Below are positions 1 through 9,279 of a stretch of 64,000 bases of DNA, piece after piece; within the stretch, counting starts at the first letter, position 1; each line of letters opens with the position of its first letter. Origin of the DNA: Massariosphaeria phaeospora (lineage: Eukaryota; Ascomycota; Dothideomycetes; Pleosporales); NCBI GenBank assembly GCA_011032825.1, contig JAADJZ010000033.1, positions 310,001 to 374,000 of the forward strand, written 5' to 3'. The position numbers and the translations under genes are program-made. The notes below the pieces were generated by a model. It was given only the letters and a program-made list of their open reading frames with translations. It had not been told where the DNA came from and did no database searches.

Positions 1-107
1 GGAAGAGGGGCTAGAATAACTATGACTACTACGAAGGCCAAGTCCGTGACGTCACCTCCTCCCTGAACCGTAGAAGCAATGCTAAATGTGAAAGCAATAG
101 GGTCCCC

Positions 108-390
108 AATGAAAAACGCATCGTAGTCTGCATCAAGTGTTACATGTACGACCGCCAATACGACACAGGCGCTCCGTGTCAAAACTGCATCAAGACCCAC
201 TGCAAGTGTAAGCGCGCCTGATGTTCGCAGTACGAGATGGGCACTTGTTGACGTGTGAACTGCATCAGCGCGCATAAAGATAATGCCGGGTATAGGGAAG
301 CAGTGCATGCCGGACATGTGCCCAAGGCACCGTGTGCAAATGGGGACGCAGGGAAAGGAAGACAGTGGCCGAGTAAAGGACTCGTCATTG
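108..390 (+). pseudogene. Decayed Cys-rich (zinc-finger-like) gene fragment at the window edge
   Basis: One frame reads a Cys-dense stretch with a CIKC pair, a PCQNC pair and a CKCKRA end. It then runs through TGA at 219-221 into CSQYEMGTC, through TGA at 249-251, and on into NCISAHKD. The spacing recalls fungal proteins with C-x2-C ... C-x2-C ... C-x-C pairs followed by a CxxxxxGTC/C..AH half, but I recall these only loosely. Two in-frame stops and no start inside the window mean it is broken or a relic. Its 5' part may lie outside the window. Confidence 0.4.
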
Positions 391-2251
391 CACTCGGTGT
401 TGGGCGTCAGTCCAATGTGTACGGGACGTTTGTTGGTGCAGTAAGACATTGTTCTCTATTGCATCCAGTGGTAGGGCGACTCGGACTTCCAGCACTGCTC
501 TCTAAGCAAGCCCTGGTATTATATATAGCCGGACTACGCAGATAGGGTCGAAAATGCGTTGTTAAACAAGCTTCACGCGAAACTCTAGTCGCAATCTTTA
601 CGTGTGCAATGTGGTGGAAGGATAGGAGTGAAGTAAAGCCGTGGACGTTGGAAAAGAGTACCTTACTCTAACCTAATCTAACTAGCGCTGTGCTTACTGT
701 ACTAGCGCCTGTCCACCCCGCCTTAGTGGTATAAGCCCGCCTCGCCTCCTTCTCTCCTCCCCCTCTCTTATATAGTAGTATGTAGGTTCGGCTTCTAGCT
801 TTCGCACGCTACTTGCTTTCATCTCAACAAGTGCCTTGCAGCGTAGGAAGGCCCTTTACCTATTTCTAGCTAGTTCCAGGGCAACGAAATCTCGAGAGCG
901 CGGGCAGATGCATCTACAGCGGATCGGGATAACTATCTACCGGCGCTAGAAGCTTATGAAGCGAGGCTCAGTGATGTCAACCTGAATTGACTCATTAAAC
1001 AGCAACCTTACCGAACTGATCCTCGTTTCTAACCACACTTGGCTCTTCCAGCCTAACTCGTCCGCTTCTTCTTCACTGGCCAGCACAAAGCTCATGGAAT
1101 GGAACGCAACGGAAAAGAATCTCGTATCATCGTCCGAGCTCGCATAACAGATATACCAGGGGAGTTGTGTCGCCGCCCGATTACCCTTGGGGAGATATTC
1201 TGCACAGAGATTCTTGGGCGGTCCTTCAATACAAAAGTATCCGCGTCAACATTCGATGCTGTTCATATTCCACATGGATTTGACTCCGACAAACCAGTCA
1301 AGCGGTGGTTTATCTACGATCTCAACGTTGCATGCAACCTAGAAGAGCAGGAACTACTAGCAAGCATTCCACACCATGTCTATCAAGCTAGCTTGGTAGA
1401 CAACCAATGGTAGGATAGCTCATCGAGTTGGTTAACAGGTATGCTTACTGTGTTTAGGATGTTTGTTGAGCGCGATACTTGGCTTTCTAACGCAAAGAGT
1501 TACTGCGCAATGTTCTGCTGGGGGGGTCGAGAAGAACAAAAGATTACGGAAGCACTAAGGAAGAAAGAAACAGGTTTCATTGCGAGCGCGTCAACTATCA
1601 ATTCGTGACTCTGAAGTTTGTGCAGTGATACGTAAGGTGTCTCGGGTGGGGTCTCTCCCTTGCATGCTGGGCAGTCCCTATTTGGCTCATCCTCTTGCAT
1701 CACATGCGCAACCTAACGTTGGGGAGGAGGGCACGTAGTATTAGCGTTTATAGCTTGTTGGCATCGCGCAATATGTTTGAAAGCAAGACCGTTTGGATTA
1801 TTGATTGGGTCTGTGTGTCTCGGCGCGCATCGAAAAATCGCATTGACATCGTTGCACATCTTGATAGCGGATTAGATATAACCTAACAAAGAAAGCTAGG
1901 TGTTATACCTTTTAGAATCGATAAAAGCGTATATATCCGTTCGCAACAAGTTCAGAAGGAGACTAGAGATGTTAGTCTTGCGACAGGACCAAAAAGTGGC
2001 ACTCTGCTTCACCCACCTACTTATCTACACTGCACTGCTAGAGAAGTTGAAGACAGAGTAGACGGAAGGCCTCTTGGAAGAAAAAAGGAAAGGTTGGGAG
2101 TGAGGGGTCCGGGCTCCGCAATGCATTGGGATGTTGATGCGGGGTACAACTGCGTCAAGACGAGTATATGCCTCAGGGTTGCGGCAACCCGAACCTGCAC
2201 ACTACTGTAGCATGAACATTTGACTTTCAGAGAACTGATACATTTTCGCTA
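391..2251. other. Stretch without a confident gene
   Basis: No recognisable protein family was seen on either strand. A CT-rich stretch with TATATAG near 770-778 is promoter- or LTR-like, but no partner copy or target duplication was found. A 104-codon open frame with an ATG at 1099-1413 has no family resemblance and no intron signals around it. It is mentioned only so that the space is not left blank. Confidence 0.4.
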
Positions 2252-2605
2252 ATGGGGCCCTTCATGACACTTCTATATCTATTGTTATCTTGTTGCTCGT
2301 TCGCGCCACTTTCCCTTTTGGCACAGATGAGCTACGCTCTGGCAGCGGGAGCCCAGTCACACCCAGCTATAGAGAAACCCGTACCGAACTCGAAGGGACT
2401 TGTGACTGGTTTGGAATGTTGTGAGACCATACATGTTCCTAGTGGTAGCTGCATACTACTACCAGATCAAACACGCCTCTGCAACTACATTAACACACAA
2501 TTTTCTTTGTTAGGTATGCATAGATACGAGCTAAAGTCTACGTATGGTGACCCCCAGTTCTTGAATATTTTGTTACAGAATAGTGGAGTACAGATGCATG
2601 TGTGA
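2252..2605 (+). CDS. Possible small secreted protein, 117 aa, unrecognised
   Basis: The frame opens with ATG and a strongly hydrophobic first 30 residues rich in Leu, Ser and Cys, with a plausible signal-peptide cleavage after an Ala-Ala-Gly-Ala stretch. The mature part has a CC pair and two further Cys. No family is recognised. It sits alone in a transposon-scarred region, next to the end of a disrupted BTB gene on the opposite strand. Chance is a real alternative, since hydrophobic openings arise easily in short frames. Confidence 0.25.
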   Translation: MGPFMTLLYLLLSCCSFAPLSLLAQMSYALAAGAQSHPAIEKPVPNSKGLVTGLECCETIHVPSGSCILLPDQTRLCNYINTQFSLLGMHRYELKSTYGDPQFLNILLQNSGVQMHV

Positions 2606-3632
2606 ATTAAACGCTAAGAGATATTGAAAAGTTGTTGTTAGAACACGGACTCGATTGTACCTCAACGCTTCAAACTCGAGCCGCGGAACGTGTATGTTTT
2701 CGTAGCTGCTCCCTGAGGAGCGTCGGCCGAGGGTTTGAATAGGTTTGAGGAAGGTTTGTACTTGAGTCTGATTTGGCTGGATTTGGGAGTGGGTCTGGTG
2801 TTAGGGCTTCGACTGTGTCTGTGTCTTTGTTGGTGTCTCTGTCGCTTTTGCTTGTGCTTGTCGGAGCCTCGTGTTCGGGGTCGGCAGAGCTTGACGCTGA
2901 TGCCGAGGATGAGCGTGCGTGAGCTCGAAGCGTGGGAGGAGCTGTCCGATTTCTTGCGCTTGGAAGCGATTCCTGCTGATGCTGCAGACGTGTTTGGCGG
3001 CTCTGATGGAAATTTGGGTGCCGGAGATGTAGCTGTTGGTGCAGGTGCAGGTGCAGGTGCAGGTGTCGAAGTGGACGAGCTCTGTTCAGCAATGCTTGAT
3101 GGGGCAGCTGCTTGGACAGTTGGTGTGAAAGTCTTTGCTGTGATGGGCAACTTCGAGGTCTCGATGGCTTGTTTGGAATCGGTGGTGTTCGCTAGTTGAG
3201 GTGGGGGCACTGCTGCAGTTGCCGTGAAGCGAAATGGGGCTGCTGCTGATGCCGATTCAGAATTTTGAATCACAGGGACTGGTGACGGTTTTGTGGAGTC
3301 TAACTGCGCAGATGGTGCTACTGTTGGTGTTGATACCCATTTTTGCATTTCCGAGAACGCTGTTGCCAGTTTTGTCGAGTTCCCCTACGTAGAAGGTGCT
3401 ACTATTGGCGTTGATGCGGATTTTTGGTCTGCAGAGACCGTTGCCGGTTTTGTCAAGTTCAACTGCGTAGAGGGCTGAAATTTTACAGCCGGGACACCGA
3501 AAGTGTTGGGGAGATTTGAGCTTTTTACATTCGAAGCAGTTGACGTCGAAGCTGAGGCCTGGAACAAGGGACCAGAAGTAGGCGTTTTAGCGCCAAACAA
3601 AGTAGGCGTGGCATTGGTGGGGTTCGCCTGGG

Positions 3633-3640
3633 GACCGAAC
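3633..3640. repeat. Target-site duplication, left copy (GACCGAAC)
   Basis: This is the 8-bp sequence GACCGAAC directly before the element's first base. The identical 8 bp follow its last base. Eight-bp duplications are the hallmark of hAT insertion. Confidence 0.95.
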
Positions 3641-3660
3641 CATACTTGTCAACAAGCCAG

Positions 3661-3691
3661 CCGGCCGACCTAAGGCCCCTAGGTCGGCCGG
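3661..3691. repeat. Subterminal hairpin of the hAT element
   Basis: CCGGCCGACCTA and its reverse complement are separated by 7 nt. Related GGCCGGCTGGCTT copies follow at about 3713-3760. This looks like a subterminal binding-site cluster. Confidence 0.7.
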
Positions 3692-4269
3692 CTTGGTGTT
3701 TTGAGAGGCCTGCGGCCGGCTGGCTTAGCTTGATTGGCTGCAGAGGGTCGGCCGGCTGGCTTGGCTTGATTGGCTTGATTCCTGATTAGGAAAGTTGTAT
3801 AGGATTTCTAGGGTTGAGTTTCTCAGCCGTCGTCTCATGTATCCACCAAGTACCTGGCGTTAAGCTGCTCGTCGGTGAGCACCTTCTAGTCCACCTCATC
3901 GTCGCTGCCAAACCTAGCTCTTCTCTATCTCTTCGTACATTGTATTGCTGCCAAAAGCTCAGGTGATATCCCTCGTCGGCGAGGCTCTAACAGGTCACCT
4001 AGCTCACTGAAACAGCGTTCACACTCACAGCTTGAGGCTGGGATAGAGAGTACGTCGATCGCGAGTTGGCTGAGGTTAGGGTAGCGATCGCGCAGCTCTA
4101 CCCAGTATCTTATAGGGTCTATTGCGTGAGTACTACCCTTGGCAGCACATGGCTCGCAGCGCTTCTACTGCTCAAACTCATCCTCCTTGTTGCTGCTGCT
4201 AGCAGCGCCTGGGTCAACAATACAGTCGATCGCGTCGTCAATATTGTTGGCGATTATTCAGGCGTGTGG

Positions 4270-5580
4270 GCTAGGTCTCGGTAACCGTAAGCCTTTGTAT
4301 TGCTCCTACAAAGCTTGAAAATTGCGATTATTCAACTCTAGCTACTGAGGCTCCTATGCTACGTCGCAGTAGTACTTGTAACGAGGATGGAGGATTGTAG
4401 CAGCGTAGTAGGCTGGCGATAGGTCGAACTTGTTGTAGTACTTGCGCGCCTTAACGATAGCAGCGCGCAGGTTAATCGCGAGGTGGTCTTCGGGCGCTTC
4501 TTCGTGCGCGTCGTGTATAACGTCCTCGTAGCTTTAGAGTCGTGATTCTAGTACACTAAGTAAGTACTCAAACACTGGAATAATCTCTGCAATTGAGCTG
4601 TATTTGCCTTGCTTACTACGTTTTTCAAGGCGCTTTGTACACTCCTTCAGCGGGCCAAGAACGTCTATATACTCTGTAACAACCTGCCAATTAGCAGCAC
4701 TAAGGCCGTCTGATCTCATCCACGCAGGCGCGTTAGGTAGCTGGTTGTTACGGCTTCTAGCGTAGGCGTCTTCAGTTTTGACGCGATTGATGTGATTGTT
4801 CGCGTAGGCGTTGACTGCTACCTGTAGTTTGACAGCGCGCTCAAAGCATGAGTAATATGAGTTCCAGCGAGTAACAACTGGCTTAACGGGCTCGAGTATA
4901 CGCTGCTTTTCTCCAGGCAATTCACCTTAAGCTAGGCGCTGAAACTCCTCAAAAAGAGCGTACTGTTGTGGTGTTTTGATAGAGGTGATTACGCCAAGAA
5001 GTACGCCTAATGGGCCATCGCGTCGCCACTCCTTCATGAGCTGCGTTTCCTCTGCAATATTAGATAAGGCGTGATCGTTGTTAAACGCCTCTGCTTTCTT
5101 GCCCCAAAGGAGCACCTGGCCAACAAGGTTGAGCGTGTGAGGACCGCAGCGGAGGCGACGGTGAGTAGCGTTGAAGTCCTACTCTAGCTTCTGCGCAATT
5201 GCTTGTATCGTAGAGTCGTTATTGCTTGCGTTATCAAGCACAAAGTAACCAACTTTGCGCGGGCTAATACAAAACCTCTGCAAGATTGTTAGCACTACCT
5301 CAGCCATCCTCTCACTAGTATGGCAGCCTGTTAGCTGAGGCAGTGCAATAGGCAAGTCGCAAAGCTTGCCGTCGGCCTTAACGTAATAAGCAACAATACC
5401 AAGAAAGCTCTTCTTGCCACTCTTTGTCGTTCACCTGTTAAAGCTTAGGTGTACTTTGCTTACTGCCTGTGACAGCTTCTGGACAACTAGCGGCAGCAGG
5501 TAGTCGTACAGTCGCATGACGTATCGTGAGACGCTATTATGAGAGCTCCAAAGCGCGCGCTCGGCGAGTGGGTTGGCGAG
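4270..5580 (-). pseudogene. hAT transposase, stop-riddled
   Basis: One uninterrupted frame keeps the hAT core in order: SRYVMRLYDYLLP, VHLSFNR(stop)TTKSGKKSFLGIV, LCDLPIALPQLTG, GYFVLDNASNND, RCGPHTLNLVGQVLLWG, KPVVTRWNSYYSC, LHPRYKYY, and the C-terminal dimerisation edge. In-frame stops lie at 5431-5433, 5179-5181, 4927-4929, 4534-4536, 4354-4356, 4342-4344 and 4306-4308. They replace Trp or Gln codons expected from the family. The first catalytic Asp of the SFDxW motif reads Asn. No frameshift was found over about 1.2 kb. Point changes without indels indicate RIP rather than slow neutral decay. Confidence 0.9.
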
Positions 5581-5734
5581 GGCGATAAGGTGCGTTGATT
5601 AGCTGGCGAGTGATTACTAAGCTAACTCTAACGCCACAAAAGTATCGTGAGATCTACCTATCAAGCCGATCAAGCTGCCTCAAGCCATCAAGCTTTTTAC
5701 AACTTCATGGCCGGCCGGCTTGTTGACAAGTATG

Positions 5735-5742
5735 GACCGAAC
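5735..5742. repeat. Target-site duplication, right copy (GACCGAAC)
   Basis: The second exact copy of the 8-bp host sequence lies immediately after the element's right inverted repeat. Confidence 0.95.
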
Positions 5743-6880
5743 TCGAAGTTGCTATGAGGGTAACGCCACTCGGAGCCTCCCGAAGGCGTCGCCACAGAAG
5801 TCCCCGCCGATGGGGCTGGCTGGCCGTACTTTGAACTCGGCGCTGTTGCTGGCAGTACCGGACGGGAAACTTTGGACCTTTTATTCGACGTGTTTTCGGA
5901 GACCCTTGGAGACACGGGAACTAGTATCGTACGTTCCGCCGGGGGGGTGCGCAATCCATTCTGATCCGGCTCAGGTGAGGCATCGCGATGAACGGGCGCG
6001 GACGTGGCCTTAGGACACTCCTCTTCAGCGGTATGTATGGGAGACCTTCCTTTCTCCTTCGCGTTATCGGACTTCTCTGCACGCTCACTCCGAATTTTAT
6101 CCGATGTTGCTTGTCTTACGCGATCCATTCTCGCCTGCTTCACCGTATTATCGTTTTGACTGACACGGTACAGTAATATTCGCTTTACTGGTGACCCCGC
6201 TTCAGCAGATGCGTGTTTTGTCATCTGCCTCAACGCGTAGTCCTCAAGGAACTGCGTCGGAAACTCATGTATATGTGCAGCGAACCACGTGGCACTCATA
6301 CTGGAGAAGCACATGTCGACAATGATACGGCGAAGTCTGCTTGACGGTGACCTTTCGGCAGTTTTGTCGTGCATGTACTCGGCCGACGTATCTTCGTACA
6401 CCTGACGTATTATTTCAGGATCCCAATTGCCTCGGATATTAACGTTGCGAGGATTTTTCTCTTTGTAGTTGTTGACTAAGGTCTGGACAATCTCATTTTG
6501 AAGCTCCGGAACCTGAATGGTATTATTAGATTTTATTGACGACCAGGACGTTATGATTTGTTGAGATTGCTATATTGTACTGACCTGATACTTGTCGGCC
6601 ATAATCCATAACCTGCACAGTTCGAGCCGGCGATTTTTTTCAGTTCTGAGGGATATTTTGCCTGTATACATCCAGGAAAGTAATTGGCTGAATGTTTGGG
6701 GATCGGCATCCTTGAGTGTGATGAGCCTGCTGCCAGATTTGATACAGCTTCCCTCCACAGATTTGGTCCAGCTTCCATCCACAGCATTGGCGAAGAATGC
6801 GGAATGGTAGCATAGCAGTAGGAGATGTGCCTGGAGCGTGACATCCTTTGTAGCTAGGTCGACCACACCACCGGTAAAGA

Positions 6881-7826
6881 ACCTGCAACTCGATTAGCCT
6901 TTGACCAGCGATGGGGTAATTCGCGATGCGCAAGCGATGGTCTTGTTGAATTGATGGTGTGAAGTCTGAACTATTTGCAGGCCTATCCTGAGTTTACCAT
7001 ATCACGATCAGAACACTACCCGTAAATAATGGCTTCCATAGCCATGGACTATCCGGAAAGTGGCCTAGTTCGACATTAATTAGCGACGAGGGAGATGGTG
7101 AAGAAACATGTTGCACGGTGCCTGAAGCGAAAGAAGATTGTCACTTACGTCGGGTCGAGAAGATTCATTGCGAAGAGAACTATACAACTCAGTTCGAAAA
7201 CAGCGATGAGAGAAACCGAAATTGAAAGCGAAAAGGCGTGTGGGGTGAGTGCCCCCTAAATATCTTCCGCACTCGCAAAGCGAAATTAAATACGAGGCGC
7301 TGACTCGCGCTCCTTCCAACACGCGCTATCACGTGCGGCTTCCATCCCGTATGGATCACACGAAGATCATAAGTTCTCGCGAGCTCATGGTGTGAGCTTC
7401 ATTTGTTTTCAGCGTGAGTTGAGTGGATGGTTCGTATAATGTATTGCGTATCTATCCAGCGAGATTTCTATTGAGGGACATCTTCAAGAACAGGTCGTAT
7501 TCTGAGAGAGGCTAAACCTGGGCGTATTGAGCCAGAAATGGTGGGACTGGCGTCCTTTCGAACTGCTGGTAACCGCTGAGCTTCTGACGCGTTCAACGAC
7601 CCGTGGAACTCCATGGCGACAAGCAGCAGGAGTTTATCGATGCCTGTTGAAGGAGCAATCAAGGAATGAAGACGACGCGTCCGAAATTACACTCCCTCCC
7701 CGCGCCAAGCCTCCAACCCTGTCATCGCGTACCTCAGTCAGCCGCCTTTGTCTCCACCACGGCCCGCCATCTCACCATAATGGCCACAACCACATATCCT
7801 CATTCATACGTAGCCACACCCCGAAC
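6881..7826. other. Divergent intergenic region between the BTB gene and the membrane-protein gene
   Basis: This stretch must hold the unresolved first exon and promoter of the BTB gene (minus) and the promoter of the gene starting at 7827 (plus). The 7690-7826 part is C-rich, as expected of a fungal 5' leader. No convincing coding frame was seen. Confidence 0.4.
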
Positions 7827-8975
7827 ATGATACTCCGAGCACCGCTTCTCCTCATCGCGGCGCTCGTCGCACCCCTCTGCACCGCAGACATCGCGCCCGA
7901 AATCACCACCGTCGCCGAGGGCTACAGCTACATCGCCAAGCTGCCGTGTCTCGGCTGCCCGTTCCTCTTCCAGGACACGTCGCAAGGCTCGAATGGGCCG
8001 TGGACGGAGCGGAAAGATCATAATGCTTTGGTATGGCAACCCGATCTTCCACATTTCCATTCAATTCAATCAAGAGTCTACAATACTATATTATGTTACT
8101 CGACCTATATTCTAACATACATGCAGCTCTTTAACATCACCCTCCCCTACGCAAACCCCACCACCATCTACATCAACTCCGCGCCCATCCCCCTAACCAC
8201 CTCCCCCCACTCCCTCTCCCACTCCCTCCCCACCATCCACGCCCCGCAAACGCTCTCCGACCTCTCCCCCGCGGACCTCAGCACCCTCCTCAGCAGCACC
8301 CCCCACCTCTTCGAAACCACAGCCAGTCACGAGACCAGCAGCGCCCCCTCCTTCGGCCTCTCGTACCGGCTCTCCCTGCGCCGCATCCACCCCTGGCCCA
8401 CAGCCCTGCTCTTCCACCTCGACATCACGGACCTGCACTCGGCGCTGCTCTCCCCACCCCTCTCGCACCCCGCCACCGACGCCGCGCAGCAAATGCTCGA
8501 GCTCGTGCTCCTGCAACGCCCCGTCCGCTCCGCGCTCGACCCCAGCACGCCCTTCGAGATCATCAGCGCGCGCCTCGCACCGCGCCCGCGCCCGCGCAAT
8601 CCCACGTCGTCCGCTTTCCAGCACACGATGCGCTTTCTCGACTGGGACGCGCACGGCCGGAAAGGCACGCCCGCGCACACGGTCGCCGCGCTCACGGCCT
8701 CGCTCCTCGCGTTCATCGACTCGGGCGTGTGGGCGCTGCTCGTGTTTGTGTTTGCCGTGCTGGCGCTGTTTGTGCTCGTGTGTGTGTTCTGCGTGTTGGG
8801 GTGCGGGGGCTGGCGCGAGGACGAGTATGGGCGGGCGCAGACGGGGAAGGGGGCGTCGCGGAGGAAGGGCGGGGATGTGGAGAGTGGGAGGGGCAGTGGC
8901 AGGGGGAAGTTTCTGAGCGCCGAGGATTTGGGGTTGGCGAGGGCGAGGGTGGTCGGGGTGGGGAAGAGTGATTGA
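7827..8975 (+). CDS. Secreted / type I membrane protein, 350 aa, function unknown
   Basis: Exons are 7827-8030 and 8127-8975. The intron (8031-8126) has GTATGG..CAG ends and a CTAAC branch site. It is 96 nt long and in frame, so retention would not shift the product. The ATG at 7827 begins a clear signal peptide (MILRAPLLLIAALVAPLCTA). The lumenal part has CLGCPF and an FNITLPYANPTT stretch. Near the C-terminus lies one membrane span (ALLVFVFAVLALFVLVCVF), followed by a basic, Gly-rich cytoplasmic tail. The layout resembles an uncharacterised fungal family (possibly DUF7728; I am not certain of that name). No enzyme motif is visible. Cell-surface or secretory-pathway location is inferred from the signal and anchor. 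Confidence 0.75.
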   Translation: MILRAPLLLIAALVAPLCTADIAPEITTVAEGYSYIAKLPCLGCPFLFQDTSQGSNGPWTERKDHNALVWQPDLPHFHSIQSRVYNTILCYSTYILTYMQLFNITLPYANPTTIYINSAPIPLTTSPHSLSHSLPTIHAPQTLSDLSPADLSTLLSSTPHLFETTASHETSSAPSFGLSYRLSLRRIHPWPTALLFHLDITDLHSALLSPPLSHPATDAAQQMLELVLLQRPVRSALDPSTPFEIISARLAPRPRPRNPTSSAFQHTMRFLDWDAHGRKGTPAHTVAALTASLLAFIDSGVWALLVFVFAVLALFVLVCVFCVLGCGGWREDEYGRAQTGKGASRRKGGDVESGRGSGRGKFLSAEDLGLARARVVGVGKSD

Positions 8976-9279
8976 TGAAAGGGGGAGGCTTGGGATGATA
9001 GTGGAGTAGTTGAATACAGGTTTGAATAGCTACACGTTTACCGCCGCTATGAGGGGAGGATACCTATGACACCTAAGCACGCTATTTGTACATCCCACCT
9101 ATCCCAACTCCCATTCGCAAACGCCGCAGACCTCTCCTCCCAGACCAGATCAATAACAAACAACCAAGGAAATCTATAACACAATCAGCATACTGCACCT
9201 CGACCTCTACCACATTGATTCGCACCGCAAGCCTCTCCTCTCCCTAACCCGCCTTCCCAACACGCCCACCACCCCCAAC
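8976..9279. terminator. Convergent 3' ends
   Basis: This 304-bp gap holds the 3' ends of a plus-strand and a minus-strand gene. C/A-rich and T-rich tracts fit untranslated ends. No coding frame or repeat is visible. Confidence 0.4.

Larger units (their letters stand above)
3641..5734 (-). mobile_element. hAT-family DNA transposon, 2,094 bp, inactivated
   Basis: The ends are inverted repeats: CATACTTGTCAACAAGCC at the left and its reverse complement at the right end (5717-5734). Identical 8-bp copies of GACCGAAC flank both ends. The subterminal DNA at the left carries repeated GGCCGGCTGGCTT-type motifs and a hairpin (3661-3672 pairs with 3680-3691), as expected for transposase binding near hAT ends. 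A minus-strand transposase relic fills the interior. Insertion lies within the tail exon of the BTB gene, and both are in the same orientation. The element cannot make its own transposase, though it could still be moved in trans if an active relative exists. Confidence 0.95.
2662..6880 (-). pseudogene. BTB/POZ-domain gene split by a hAT transposon and carrying a nonsense codon
   Basis: The 5' exon (down to 6585) encodes a BTB/POZ fold: VTLQAHLLLL, AFFANAVDGSW, FSQLLSWMYTGK, and ADKYQ at the splice. A 72-nt intron (6513-6584, GTCAGT..CAG) leads to VPELQNEIV and a long second exon with a Pro/Ser/Thr-rich tail. At 5742 the frame meets a transposon. Removing 3641-5742 (2,102 bp, the element plus one target copy) restores exactly the same frame, giving FEFGP then QANPTN. 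The tail contains three diverged copies of a 'PSTQLNLTKP' repeat. In the second, CAG is TAG (3385-3387), a premature stop. The frame ends at TGA 2662-2664. The first exon upstream of about 6880 is unresolved. BTB proteins often act as Cul3 adaptors or in chromatin, but no specific role can be read here. Confidence 0.8.

Noticed and set aside
640..900. LTR of a retrotransposon
   Set aside because: A TATATAG with CT-rich flank looks LTR-like, but no second copy, primer-binding site or polyprotein was found in the window.
3385..3387. An intron removing the TAG in the BTB gene
   Set aside because: The surrounding segment is in frame and matches the flanking repeat copies, so it looks coding; no good donor and acceptor bracket it. 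RNA data could overturn this.
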